64,000 bases of DNA, from NCBI GenBank assembly GCA_946999645.1, contig CAMQDS010000002.1:1-64000 (forward strand). Reading direction: 5' to 3'. A program made the translations under genes and the position numbers. Position 1 is the first letter of the stretch; the number at the start of each line of letters is the position of its first letter. Positions 53,601-61,803 of this stretch are shown here, in pieces. The notes beneath the pieces are model-generated. The model worked only from the letters and a program-made list of their open reading frames with translations. It had not been told where the DNA came from and did not search any database. The stretch comes from an uncultured Bacteroidales bacterium. GTDB taxonomy: Bacteria; Bacteroidota; Bacteroidia; Bacteroidales; UBA932.

Positions 53601-54622
53601 TTTTTATCTTCTGTCATCTGTCCTACAACAGGATGCGATAAACTGCTGCTGTTTTCTGCGGCAGGATAAAAAATGAAAGGATTATGACTTATATCCACAT
53701 AATTTACACCACCATAGTAAGTTCCTATCCATAAAATTCCAGAATTATCCATGAATACAGAGTAAATAGATGAGTGGGTAAGACTTCCTTTTATGTCGCT
53801 TCTTAGATAGGAGGTGAACTTATTATCATTATAACTGTACATGTACAGCCCATTAAAAGTACCAAACCAGAGGTTACCTTCTCTATCCTGTGTTATTTCG
53901 CGTACGTCATTGCTATGAAATCCAATAGAAGATGAATTTTCTGCGTTATATATTTTAATTTTATTATTTTTTATTCTAAACAGACCATCTTCCCTACTTC
54001 CAACCCATATCGTACTATCTTTGGCTTCATATATTGAATAAATATCATTATTGTTTATGATTTTCTTGAAGTCTGTGTCATTTTTACCACACATTAATCC
54101 TTCATTACATACTATAAACGTGTATCCTGTAGCAGTTTGAATATAACGGCTTATATTAGAAAAAGGATAGGTCTTTTTTAGTTTTACTTTACTGTCATTA
54201 AAATCCCATTCATACAATTTTGAATTATCAAGTATATAAACCTGACCATTTTTCATATAAATTGCACCTGGAGATGAGTTATATATTGTATATATTTTGC
54301 CTGTTTTTGAATTATACAATCCAATTCCTTCATTTGTTCTTATGAAAACATCACCTGTTTTGGAACAGATTAGGTCATAAATTTTTGAGCCCTTTAAATT
54401 TATATCTTCTCCTGGTTTTATAGATAAAAAGGAAGTTCCGTCATATATACTTATACCATTTTCAGTCCCAAACCAGATTCTTCCTAATGAATCTTGGCAA
54501 ATGGAAATGACAGCAGGATCTGCAAGTCCGTTTTCAGGTAAGAAATGTCTGAAATATATTGCACTTGCATAAGTGCCTGCGTTAATGAAAAATATTAGAG
54601 TTAGCAGTATGAATTTTCTCAT
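50651..54622 (-). CDS. Hybrid two-component system sensor/regulator (HTCS)
   Basis: A 1323-residue one-protein two-component system that senses a glycan fragment in the periplasm and activates the locus. A signal peptide precedes two-component-regulator propeller repeats (repeated WFGT, WIGT and DREGNLWFGT motifs, about 45-640) and a Y_Y_Y domain (about 670-745). A transmembrane helix lies at about 755-775. In the cytoplasm are HisKA (His in ISHEFKTPLTI, near 813), HATPase with GTGKGI and GSGIGLSLV blocks, a receiver with Asp in LSDIMMPIMSG (near 1123), and an AraC helix-turn-helix ending SPAAYRQEKS. In related chondroitin loci the ligand is an unsaturated disaccharide; that is only inferred here. 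Confidence 0.95.
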   Translation of the reverse strand: MRKFILLTLIFFINAGTYASAIYFRHFLPENGLADPAVISICQDSLGRIWFGTENGISIYDGTSFLSIKPGEDINLKGSKIYDLICSKTGDVFIRTNEGIGLYNSKTGKIYTIYNSSPGAIYMKNGQVYILDNSKLYEWDFNDSKVKLKKTYPFSNISRYIQTATGYTFIVCNEGLMCGKNDTDFKKIINNNDIYSIYEAKDSTIWVGSREDGLFRIKNNKIKIYNAENSSSIGFHSNDVREITQDREGNLWFGTFNGLYMYSYNDNKFTSYLRSDIKGSLTHSSIYSVFMDNSGILWIGTYYGGVNYVDISHNPFIFYPAAENSSSLSHPVVGQMTEDKNGMLWICTEGGGLNMLNPKTGKIKQFRSNKFPYALPHTNLKWLEYDKERNTLYIGSTFKGLYSYDITNNNFKNIIPGTGKEKALAFINIVIRNKDNFFLSTREGVYIYNEQKKQIRLLKQAENSDFTPMCKDNKNMLWVGGEKIYSYNIENLEQEDSYILEDNGKSYRPLRLFCLNSKDIYASTYGHGIFRFDRKNNKFIRIYNNTSSHSSNRYCYRIAESPKGNLIVLGEKGINIISKDGELLQTFLIGKNIPLTAIVRDCGLTVASDGSIYAGGINGLLAFKEEELSRRGLSSQLYFSELYINRKRIIPDDGSEILKQTLPYSDKIEIPYNVDRIGIKFTSKDNNPDFNPTDYEYRLIGYDDNWYQAGGNMISYTNLHSGKYRLELRSREYKGIKHIITNTLDIRVLSPWYFRWQAIILYIIIAGFIIFYLLRSAKLKAAAAEEIKHERLEKKKLIEINEAKLKFFTSISHEFKTPLTIMTGQLEMMLQNYKLAPTVYNKLLKIMQQAKSLGYLISDLIEFRKYEQDKVILHIKKLNINEFITSLYDRFSDMASQKKILFEVKLLETDTTLWADSIQLERTIMNLLSNAFKFTESGGSVILKAGEDENNIFIYVKDTGKGIKKEEITKIFDRFYRSNTEENTGSGIGLSLVKEIIEMHHGLINLKSIEGQGSEFIITMKKGLEHFNGDSRCIIETNTKATFEKKIQFIPENVELSEDTENKTVATITTKKDNIIIVEDNRELLELLNELLCPLYSVYKATNGKEALEIVKQVTPSLILSDIMMPIMSGTELCAAIKSDINLCHIPVVLLTALDMPKQELEGLLMGADDYISKPFDAKLLVARCNNIIMSRKKLLQKASQRVEKDITMLATNQLDKEFLDKFSLILENEISNSDLGNDVIASMLNMSRASFYNKFKSLTGETPNEYINNIRLSRASEMLLKDITMPIVDIAESLGFSSPNYFSRKFKEKYNLSPAAYRQEKS

Positions 54623-54651
54623 ATGTAAACGTGCGCTTTTTGCGTTTTAGA

Positions 54652-54659
54652 CAAAAGTA
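54652..54659 (-). promoter_or_regulatory. Predicted promoter -7 box for the HTCS gene
   Basis: TACTTTTG on the minus strand matches TAnnTTTG, 30 bases upstream of the start. An AAACGT half-site-like sequence lies at 54627-54632 in the leader. Confidence 0.5.
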
Positions 54660-54704
54660 TTGAAAATTTATATATAAATACATATGTTCAAATAGCCCTT
54701 ACTC

Positions 54705-54712
54705 TATATTTG
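54705..54712 (+). promoter_or_regulatory. Predicted promoter -7 box for the GH88-susCD-lyase operon
   Basis: TATATTTG on the plus strand matches TAnnTTTG, 28 bases before the GH88 start codon. Confidence 0.6.
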
Positions 54713-54719
54713 TGCAAAT

Positions 54720-54729
54720 AAAACGTTTT
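54720..54729. promoter_or_regulatory. LacI-type operator-like palindrome at the GH88 transcription start
   Basis: AAAACGTTTT is a perfect ten-base palindrome with the same AAACGTTT core as the two lacI operators. It lies 7 bases after the GH88 -7 box, where a bound repressor would block initiation. Confidence 0.5.
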
Positions 54730-54740
54730 TATAAAAATAC

Positions 54741-55925
54741 ATGAAAAAAATATTGTATATCACAATTTTGCCGCTTGTTATTTCTGGGTGTTTGGCCCAT
54801 AATAGACAGACAAATATTGCAACAGCGGAAACACAATTACATGAACTGGTACAAACTTCTTTAAAGGGGGATACTTTGCGTATACCGTCTTCGTATCGTG
54901 ATGGGAAAGTACAATTCGTTCCTACGGACGATTGGGTAAGCGGCTTTTTTGCTGGTGAACTATGGTATATGTATGAATTGACAGGAAAGGAAGAATGGGC
55001 AGAATATGCTAAGCAATTTACAGATGTACTCTCTGATATACAGTATCTTACTTGGCATCATGACGTTGGATTCATGGTATATGACAGTTATGGTAATGGA
55101 CTGAGGCTTAAGAATATAGAAGGATATAAAAAGGTTATATTGAATACTGCAAAGTCACTTTCGACAAGATTTAGGAAAAAAGCTGGTGTTCTTCAATCTT
55201 GGAATACAGATAGAGGCTGGCAGGCAAAAAGAGGCTGGAAATGTCCTGTTATAATAGACAATATGATGAATCTTGAATTGCTCTTCAAGGCAACTGAAAT
55301 CAGTGGCGATTCAACATTTTTTAATATTGCTGTAAGTCATGCAGACAAGACATTGGAAAATCACTTCAGGGCAGATAATAGTTGCTATCATGTAGTTGAT
55401 TATAATCCATCTACGGGTGCCGTGCTGAAAAAATGTACTGCACAGGGCTATTCCGATGAATCTGCCTGGGCTCGTGGTCAGGCTTGGGCTTTATATGGAT
55501 ATACAACAGCATATCGCTTTACGGGTTATGACAGGTATTTGAAACAGGCTGAATCCGTCGCAAGTTTCATATTTAATAACAAGAATCTGCCTGAGGACCT
55601 CATTCCATATTGGGATTTCAATGCTCCTGACATTCCTGACGCATATAGGGATGTTTCGGCTGCATCAATAAGTGCTTCTGCACTTTATGAACTATATAGT
55701 ATTACCAGAAATAAGAAATATCTCAATATAGCAGATAAAATTATTGATAACCTTTCCAGACCGCCTTATATGGCTGACTTAGGAACAAATGGTGGTTTCA
55801 TATTGAAACATTCGGTAGGTAGTATTCCACATGGAAGTGGAATAGATGTTCCATTGAACTATGCCGACTATTATTATCTTGAAGCTTTGGTTCGTAGAAA
55901 AAATATATATCACAACACAAAATAA
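54741..55925 (+). CDS. GH88 unsaturated glucuronyl hydrolase lipoprotein
   Basis: Hydrates and cleaves delta-4,5-unsaturated uronic acid from lyase-made oligosaccharides. The 394-residue protein has a lipoprotein signal ending in ISGC (Cys17). The two key Asp residues of the family are visible as Asp108 in TWHHDVGFM and Asp173 in VIIDNMMNLELL. SDESAWARGQAWALYGYTTAYRF and PYWDFNAPDIPDAYRDVSAASI are also characteristic of GH88. It is the first gene of the plus-strand utilisation operon, 10 bases before susC. Confidence 0.94.
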   Translation: MKKILYITILPLVISGCLAHNRQTNIATAETQLHELVQTSLKGDTLRIPSSYRDGKVQFVPTDDWVSGFFAGELWYMYELTGKEEWAEYAKQFTDVLSDIQYLTWHHDVGFMVYDSYGNGLRLKNIEGYKKVILNTAKSLSTRFRKKAGVLQSWNTDRGWQAKRGWKCPVIIDNMMNLELLFKATEISGDSTFFNIAVSHADKTLENHFRADNSCYHVVDYNPSTGAVLKKCTAQGYSDESAWARGQAWALYGYTTAYRFTGYDRYLKQAESVASFIFNNKNLPEDLIPYWDFNAPDIPDAYRDVSAASISASALYELYSITRNKKYLNIADKIIDNLSRPPYMADLGTNGGFILKHSVGSIPHGSGIDVPLNYADYYYLEALVRRKNIYHNTK

Positions 55926-55935
55926 TAACCTTATT

Positions 55936-58900
55936 ATGAATTTAAAAATTAAAGTTCTATCGGTTCTTTCAGCATTTATTTTGGCTATGCCACTTATGAA
56001 TGCCCAAAAAAATACAGTAAAGGGCTGTGTTAAGGATGCGGATGGTATACCTGTAGTGGGGGTTACAGTTTACGAAGCAGGAAATGCTTCAAATGGGACT
56101 GTTACGGATAAGTATGGAGTATGGACTCTAAAGTTATCTACTGCATCTAAAATAACATTTTCATGCCTTGGGTATCAGGAAGTTACGGAAAATGTCGGAA
56201 AACGTACAATTATCAATGTTGTACTTAAAGATGACAAACTTGCCCTTGATGCATCAAAAGTAGTTACAGACGGTTATACTTCTGTTGCTAAACGAGACCT
56301 TACAGGTTCTGTAAGTTCGGTATCTATGGATGAAATAATCAAATCTCCTGTGGCAACATTTGATCAAGCTCTCACTGGACGTGTTGCCGGTGTAGTTGTT
56401 ACTACAGGTGATGGATCTCTCGGTACAGAGGCAAATATAGTGATAAGGGGAAATAACTCTTTAACTCAGAGTTCTGCACCTCTTTATATTATAGACGGCT
56501 TTCCATCTGAAAGTTCTCTTGCCACTACTTTGAGTTCTTCCGATATAGAAACAATTGATATCCTTAAAGATGCGTCTGCAACTGCCATTTATGGAGCAAG
56601 GGGTGCAAACGGTGTTATTGTCATTACTACAAAGAAAGGGACGGAGGGACGTCCTAAAGTTAGTTTCACTGCCGCATGGACAGCTAACACAATAGCAAAT
56701 AAGGTTAAGTTGATGAATGCTTACGACTTTGTGAAACTTCAGAGTGATATGTACAATATCAAAGGAGGCAAAAATCAGTATCTTGAAGGAGCTAAATTGG
56801 ATGATTATAAAAATGTGGAATCAGTTGATTGGCAGGACCGTATATATAGACCTGCCCTTGTGCAGAATTATACAGTATCCTTATCAGGAGGCAATAAGTC
56901 AACTGGTACAAATTATAATCTAAGTTTTTCAGCTTTGGACCAGGATGGTATAATAGTAAATTCCAATTTCCAAAGGTATCAGGGGAAGGTTAATCTTTCG
57001 CAAAAAATAAATAAAAGGCTCTCTGCAAATCTTCTGTTGAATTATTCCAAAGCTGCTACAAATGGTACTAACCCTACAAGCGCACAACAGTCATCATCCG
57101 CAACAGGTTGGCTTATGTACTCTGTATGGGGCTATCGTCCTGTAAGACCATTAAGTCTAAGCAGCGCTGATGATGATTGGCTTGACAGTCTCATCGATTC
57201 AGAAGCGGCTGGCTCTAATGATTACCGTTTCAACCCAGCAAAAACTGTAAGAAATGAATATAGAAAGGTTGCTGTCGATTATATGAGTGCCAACTTGTCT
57301 CTTATATATAATATTACCGATGATTTGAGATTAAAAGTTTCAGGAGCCTACACTTCCAACAAGAGAAGGTCTGAAGCTTTTAATGGAAGTCAGACCTATA
57401 CAGGCTACGAGGGTTCTCCTTCAGGTAAAGGAATTAATGGACAAATTTTATGGTATGATAAAGCCTCTTGGATGAATGATTACATCCTTACTTATACCAA
57501 AACAATAGGTAGAGTACATCACCTTCAACTCATAGGTATATATTCAATGCAGGGAGAAACTGCGGATTTCTATGGTACAAGGGCTGAACAAATGACTACT
57601 GAACAGTTGGGACTTAAAGGTTTGCACACAGGAAAGTACCAAACTGTTACTCCTTATCAATTTGATTGGAGGATGATGTCTGGAGCAATGAGAATAAATT
57701 ATAACTATAAATATAAATACTATTTAACAGCTTCATTCAGAGCAGATGGCTCGTCAAAATTTCCAAAAGAAAACAGAGTTGGTTATTTCCCTTCGGCTTC
57801 AATAGCTTGGAATTTCAATCGTGAGGATTTCCTTAAAAATCAGAACTTCCTTTCAGATGGAAAACTTAGACTTTCTTGGGGACTAACAGGTAATAACAGG
57901 ACAACAACTCCTTATGATTTCTATCCTCAGATAACAACAAATCCTGGAACACAGACATCTTTCGATTATGTTTTTAATGGTAAGAATATAGCAGGGTACT
58001 ACCCATATAATCTTTCAAATCCTAATCTTAAATGGGAAACCACAGAACAGTATAATGCAGGTATAGATTTAGGCTTTTTTAATAATCGTATTAGGTTTAC
58101 TGCAGATTGGTATCTCAAAAATACAAGAGACCTTCTCCTTGAGGCTGTCGTTCCAGCATCTTCAGGCTTTGAAGTTGAGATGCGTAATGTAGGCTCTATG
58201 AAAAATAAAGGAGTGGAGATTTCCCTTGAAACAGTGAATGTTAAAACACACGATTTTGAGTGGGATATGTCATTTAATATAGCTTTTAATCGTAATAAAG
58301 TGACGGCATTGAACGACAATCAGTATTCTCTTTTTAGGGGTACATCTTGGGAGCAGCGTTTCAACAGTCAATATCCTTATATAACACAAGTGGGTAAACC
58401 TTCCGGTATGATGTATGGTTTCTTATACGAAGGCACATACAAAAAAACTGATTTTAATGAAGCTGGAAAACTAAAAGATGGAGTCCCTTATATGCTGTCT
58501 GTAGGTAAAAATTTTACAAAACCAGGCGATGCCAAATATGCAGATATAAATGAAGATGGTATAATTGATGACAACGATAGAACAATAATAGGTTGTGGTC
58601 AACCCCTTCATACTGGAGGATTTGGAAATACCTTATATTATAAGGGCTTTGACCTTAATTTCTTTATGCAATGGAGTTATGGTAACAGTGTCTTAAATGC
58701 TAATAGACTTATATTTGAAAACGGCTCGAAATTCAATCTTAATCAATTCGCTTCATACAAGAATAGATTTGATGAAAAAGAAAATCCAGATAGTAATATC
58801 CCAAGACTTTTTGCAAATGGAATGGATGTCTACTCTTCGAGAGTGGTAGAAGATGCTTCTTTCCTTCGTCTTAGGAATATAACATTAGGCTATACTTTCC

Positions 58901-59097
58901 CTGTTAAACTTATGAATAAATGTAAGATTGACAAGGCAAGACTTTATCTTACTGCAGAAAATATATGGACATTGACCAAGTATACAGGTCCAGATCCCGA
59001 AGTTTCTACAAGGAATTCTATTTTAACACCCGGATTTGACTGGTCAGCCTATCCGAGAGCCTTCGGTATAACCGCCGGTATTTCAGTTACATTCTAA
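55936..59097 (+). CDS. SusC-like TonB-dependent transporter (uronate polysaccharide locus)
   Basis: A 1053-residue outer-membrane transporter for large oligosaccharides. The frame extends to 55861 inside the GH88 gene, but MNLKIKVLSVLSAFILAMPLMNA at 55936 gives the signal peptide. A carboxypeptidase-regulatory-like domain (about 28-105) is followed by a TonB-box-like region near DGYTSVAKRDLTGSVSSV. The plug contains TIDILKDASATAIYGARGANGVIVI, and the barrel ends in GISVTF. Its partner SusD follows by 18 bases. The neighbours point to glycosaminoglycan-type oligosaccharides. Confidence 0.96.
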   Translation: MNLKIKVLSVLSAFILAMPLMNAQKNTVKGCVKDADGIPVVGVTVYEAGNASNGTVTDKYGVWTLKLSTASKITFSCLGYQEVTENVGKRTIINVVLKDDKLALDASKVVTDGYTSVAKRDLTGSVSSVSMDEIIKSPVATFDQALTGRVAGVVVTTGDGSLGTEANIVIRGNNSLTQSSAPLYIIDGFPSESSLATTLSSSDIETIDILKDASATAIYGARGANGVIVITTKKGTEGRPKVSFTAAWTANTIANKVKLMNAYDFVKLQSDMYNIKGGKNQYLEGAKLDDYKNVESVDWQDRIYRPALVQNYTVSLSGGNKSTGTNYNLSFSALDQDGIIVNSNFQRYQGKVNLSQKINKRLSANLLLNYSKAATNGTNPTSAQQSSSATGWLMYSVWGYRPVRPLSLSSADDDWLDSLIDSEAAGSNDYRFNPAKTVRNEYRKVAVDYMSANLSLIYNITDDLRLKVSGAYTSNKRRSEAFNGSQTYTGYEGSPSGKGINGQILWYDKASWMNDYILTYTKTIGRVHHLQLIGIYSMQGETADFYGTRAEQMTTEQLGLKGLHTGKYQTVTPYQFDWRMMSGAMRINYNYKYKYYLTASFRADGSSKFPKENRVGYFPSASIAWNFNREDFLKNQNFLSDGKLRLSWGLTGNNRTTTPYDFYPQITTNPGTQTSFDYVFNGKNIAGYYPYNLSNPNLKWETTEQYNAGIDLGFFNNRIRFTADWYLKNTRDLLLEAVVPASSGFEVEMRNVGSMKNKGVEISLETVNVKTHDFEWDMSFNIAFNRNKVTALNDNQYSLFRGTSWEQRFNSQYPYITQVGKPSGMMYGFLYEGTYKKTDFNEAGKLKDGVPYMLSVGKNFTKPGDAKYADINEDGIIDDNDRTIIGCGQPLHTGGFGNTLYYKGFDLNFFMQWSYGNSVLNANRLIFENGSKFNLNQFASYKNRFDEKENPDSNIPRLFANGMDVYSSRVVEDASFLRLRNITLGYTFPVKLMNKCKIDKARLYLTAENIWTLTKYTGPDPEVSTRNSILTPGFDWSAYPRAFGITAGISVTF

Positions 59098-59115
59098 TTT
59101 GAAGGAGAAAATAAA

Positions 59116-60825
59116 ATGAAAAAGATAAGATATTATATTGGGCTTGTCGCACTTTCTACAATGGCAGTATCCTGTAATTTTTTGGATATAGAGCCGCAGG
59201 TAATAATAAAAGACACGTATTATAATACAGATACTGAAATAAGATATGGTCTAGCAGGTGTATATGGCACAATGAGTAATGAGGATTTTTATGGTAACAA
59301 ATATTCTTTAATGCTCTCTAACGTGGATGATTTGTGTTATTTTAACAGACCTACAACCCAAACATACACCCAGGTGTACAAGCATGATGCCGGCTCTCCT
59401 GAAATATATGATGCGTGGAAAAGAATCTATTCTGGTATCAATAACGCAAATGCCTTTATGGGAGTGGTGGAGAAATCTCCGTTAGACAAAGACCACAAAT
59501 ATTTCTCTGAAGCCCGTTTCCTGAGAGCCTACTACCATTTCATCCTTGCACAGGCGTGGGGAGATGTCCCTCTCCGTAAAACAGAGGTTAAGACACATGA
59601 TGATGTACTGTGTGCTGCAACATCTCAAGCAGAAGTACTTAAGTGGGTTATCGATGAAATGAAAGAATGTATAAACAATGCTCAAGATAATCTGAAATTG
59701 CAACCTTCGCGGCTTACTCGCACAACTATGCAGGGCATTTTAGCTCGCGTGGCTTTGTTCGCAGCAGGTGAGAGTGTTAATATCCCAGACAAAAAAGAAT
59801 TGTATAAACTTGCAATGGACAATGCTGAGGCTATTATTATATCAGGAAAACATAAACTCAATCCTGACTATACTGAAGTATTTAAACAGATGATTTCTAA
59901 TAAATATGATTCAAAGTATCATGAGTCAATGTGGGAGGTAGAGTTTTATGGAGATAGAACTAATGCAAACAATTGGAGCAACGGCAGAATAGGTGAACTT
60001 ATCGGCTTGCAGAGTTCAGGTAATAAAAATTATTCAAGTTTCAACTGCAATTTTTCCTATGCTCAATATAACGGTTCGTTGAAATTGTGGGATTTGTATT
60101 GGAAAGAAGATCGAACGGATGATGAAAAAGAACTTAAGAAGGTTACAGATAAAAGGCAGGAATGGAATATGTGTCCATATAATTATGCCGGAAATCCTAA
60201 AGAAGCACCATACGGTTCTGTAAATCCAGGACCTAAGTCTAAGTGTATGCCTTCTATAGATAAGACCCCATATGTTTACGATAAGAAGAGTACTTCCAAA
60301 AACCCATTGGTGGCAGCCGGAATTAGAAATTGCGGAAAGTATCGTAGGGAAGTTGAATATGAAGGGGTTATGAATGCAAAAAATCTTTATACCAAGATTA
60401 ATTACCCTATATTGAGATATTCAGATGTGTTGCTTATGTTTGCTGAAGCACAGAATGAGTATGAAGGCACTCCTTCTCAGAAGGCATATGACTGTGTAAA
60501 ACAAGTCAGAGATAGGGCAGGCATAAAGACAAAGCCTTTTTCTACATACGACCATGGAAGTTTTAGAGAACTGGTAAGGAACGAGAGAGGTAGGGAGCTA
60601 TGCTTTGAGTCCTTACGAAAATATGACCTTATAAGGTGGGGAATATTTGTAAAATCTATGAATGAATATTCAAGGTGGACTAAAGATAGTAGGTGGGTAA
60701 AAGATGTGAGAGCAGATTATGCACGCAATATAGGTGCAGCCGTAAGACCTATACATGTTTTACTTCCTATCCCTTCTATAGAATTAGGAGTAAATAATAA
60801 ACTTGTCCAAAATCAGTTATGGTAA
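59116..60825 (+). CDS. SusD-like glycan-binding lipoprotein (uronate polysaccharide locus)
   Basis: A 569-residue SusD-family lipoprotein (signal ending in AVSC, Cys20). Typical features are NFLDIEPQVIIKDTYYNTDTEIRYGLAGVYG at the N-terminus, the SEARFLRAYYHFILAQAWGDVPL helix, an ALFAAGESVN helix pair, and the RNERGRELCFESLRKYDLIRWG block near the C-terminus. It caps the SusC transporter at the surface. The GGAGG-type ribosome-binding sequence GAAGGAG lies 8-14 bases upstream. Confidence 0.95.
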   Translation: MKKIRYYIGLVALSTMAVSCNFLDIEPQVIIKDTYYNTDTEIRYGLAGVYGTMSNEDFYGNKYSLMLSNVDDLCYFNRPTTQTYTQVYKHDAGSPEIYDAWKRIYSGINNANAFMGVVEKSPLDKDHKYFSEARFLRAYYHFILAQAWGDVPLRKTEVKTHDDVLCAATSQAEVLKWVIDEMKECINNAQDNLKLQPSRLTRTTMQGILARVALFAAGESVNIPDKKELYKLAMDNAEAIIISGKHKLNPDYTEVFKQMISNKYDSKYHESMWEVEFYGDRTNANNWSNGRIGELIGLQSSGNKNYSSFNCNFSYAQYNGSLKLWDLYWKEDRTDDEKELKKVTDKRQEWNMCPYNYAGNPKEAPYGSVNPGPKSKCMPSIDKTPYVYDKKSTSKNPLVAAGIRNCGKYRREVEYEGVMNAKNLYTKINYPILRYSDVLLMFAEAQNEYEGTPSQKAYDCVKQVRDRAGIKTKPFSTYDHGSFRELVRNERGRELCFESLRKYDLIRWGIFVKSMNEYSRWTKDSRWVKDVRADYARNIGAAVRPIHVLLPIPSIELGVNNKLVQNQLW

Positions 60826-60843
60826 CTTTTAAAAATTAGAAAA

Positions 60844-61803
60844 ATGAAACATAAGTTATTATATATCTTTGCCTTTATGGCAATTTCGGCATGTAATAAT
60901 AAGGATTTGACTGAAAAAGTTAAATTCGATATTAAGTTAGATAAATCAAATACATATGTTGCTGGAAAACCAGTAAAGTTTAATATTAGCGGTAATGTTG
61001 ACAACCTACTGTTTTATAGTGGCGACATAGGTTCTCAGTACAAGTACAAAGACAGAAATGTTGTACCTATTGATAAGGTAAATTCGGCGAAACTCGAATT
61101 GAATATACTTTCCCAATTCGGTATGCCTGGGGCTTTGGATGTGTATATCTCAAATAAATTCGATGGTCTTTCAGGAAATGATGCTGCAGCTGATAAGAAA
61201 AAGATTACAGAAATGGAAAAAGGTGGAATGAAAGACTGGAATAAATTACAATTTAATGAGAAAACGGGGAAATGGAGCACTCATTCCATAGATCTTAATG
61301 ATTATATTGAAAATTTCAGTTTGGCAATTCATTGGCATCCCAAGAGAGACGGCAAGAATGCACAAAGGACTTATTCCGTAAAAGGAAACATTGTGCTTGA
61401 TATGGAAGGTGCAGCTCCTGCAAAATTGAAGCTCTCAAATCTCGGTCTTGTTGCAGTAATGATGAATAAGGAAATAGAAAAACCGTATAAGGTAAATGCT
61501 GGAGTCGGTTCAGTACTCTTTAATCAACCTGAACAAGCTGACTTTATCTTTAAGGGAGTTGGACCAAAACAATTGCCATACGCATTGGATGGTTGGGTAA
61601 TAAGCACTCCGTCACCTCTTAATAGAGTTCCTAATGACAAAGGCATTGTAGTAAAAAATATGCAGAACTATCTTTCAAGTTTTGAATATATTTACAAAAA
61701 TCCTGGTACATATAAAGTTACTGTTATAGGTACAAATTGCAACTATCAGGCATCAAGTAGGGAAGTGAAAGAATTTGAAGTAAAAATTGTGCCGAAACAA
61801 TAA
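60844..61803 (+). CDS. DUF5017-like surface lipoprotein
   Basis: A 319-residue lipoprotein (signal ending in ISAC, Cys17). Residues 28-120 form a beta domain (KPVKFNISGNVDNLLFYSGDIGSQYKYKDR), which matches the DUF5017 family commonly placed after SusD. The C-terminal half ends with a PKD-like strand pattern (YKNPGTYKVTVIGTN). It is probably a surface glycan-binding protein by position (SusE/F slot). It overlaps the lyase start by one base (TAATG). Confidence 0.72.
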   Translation: MKHKLLYIFAFMAISACNNKDLTEKVKFDIKLDKSNTYVAGKPVKFNISGNVDNLLFYSGDIGSQYKYKDRNVVPIDKVNSAKLELNILSQFGMPGALDVYISNKFDGLSGNDAAADKKKITEMEKGGMKDWNKLQFNEKTGKWSTHSIDLNDYIENFSLAIHWHPKRDGKNAQRTYSVKGNIVLDMEGAAPAKLKLSNLGLVAVMMNKEIEKPYKVNAGVGSVLFNQPEQADFIFKGVGPKQLPYALDGWVISTPSPLNRVPNDKGIVVKNMQNYLSSFEYIYKNPGTYKVTVIGTNCNYQASSREVKEFEVKIVPKQ

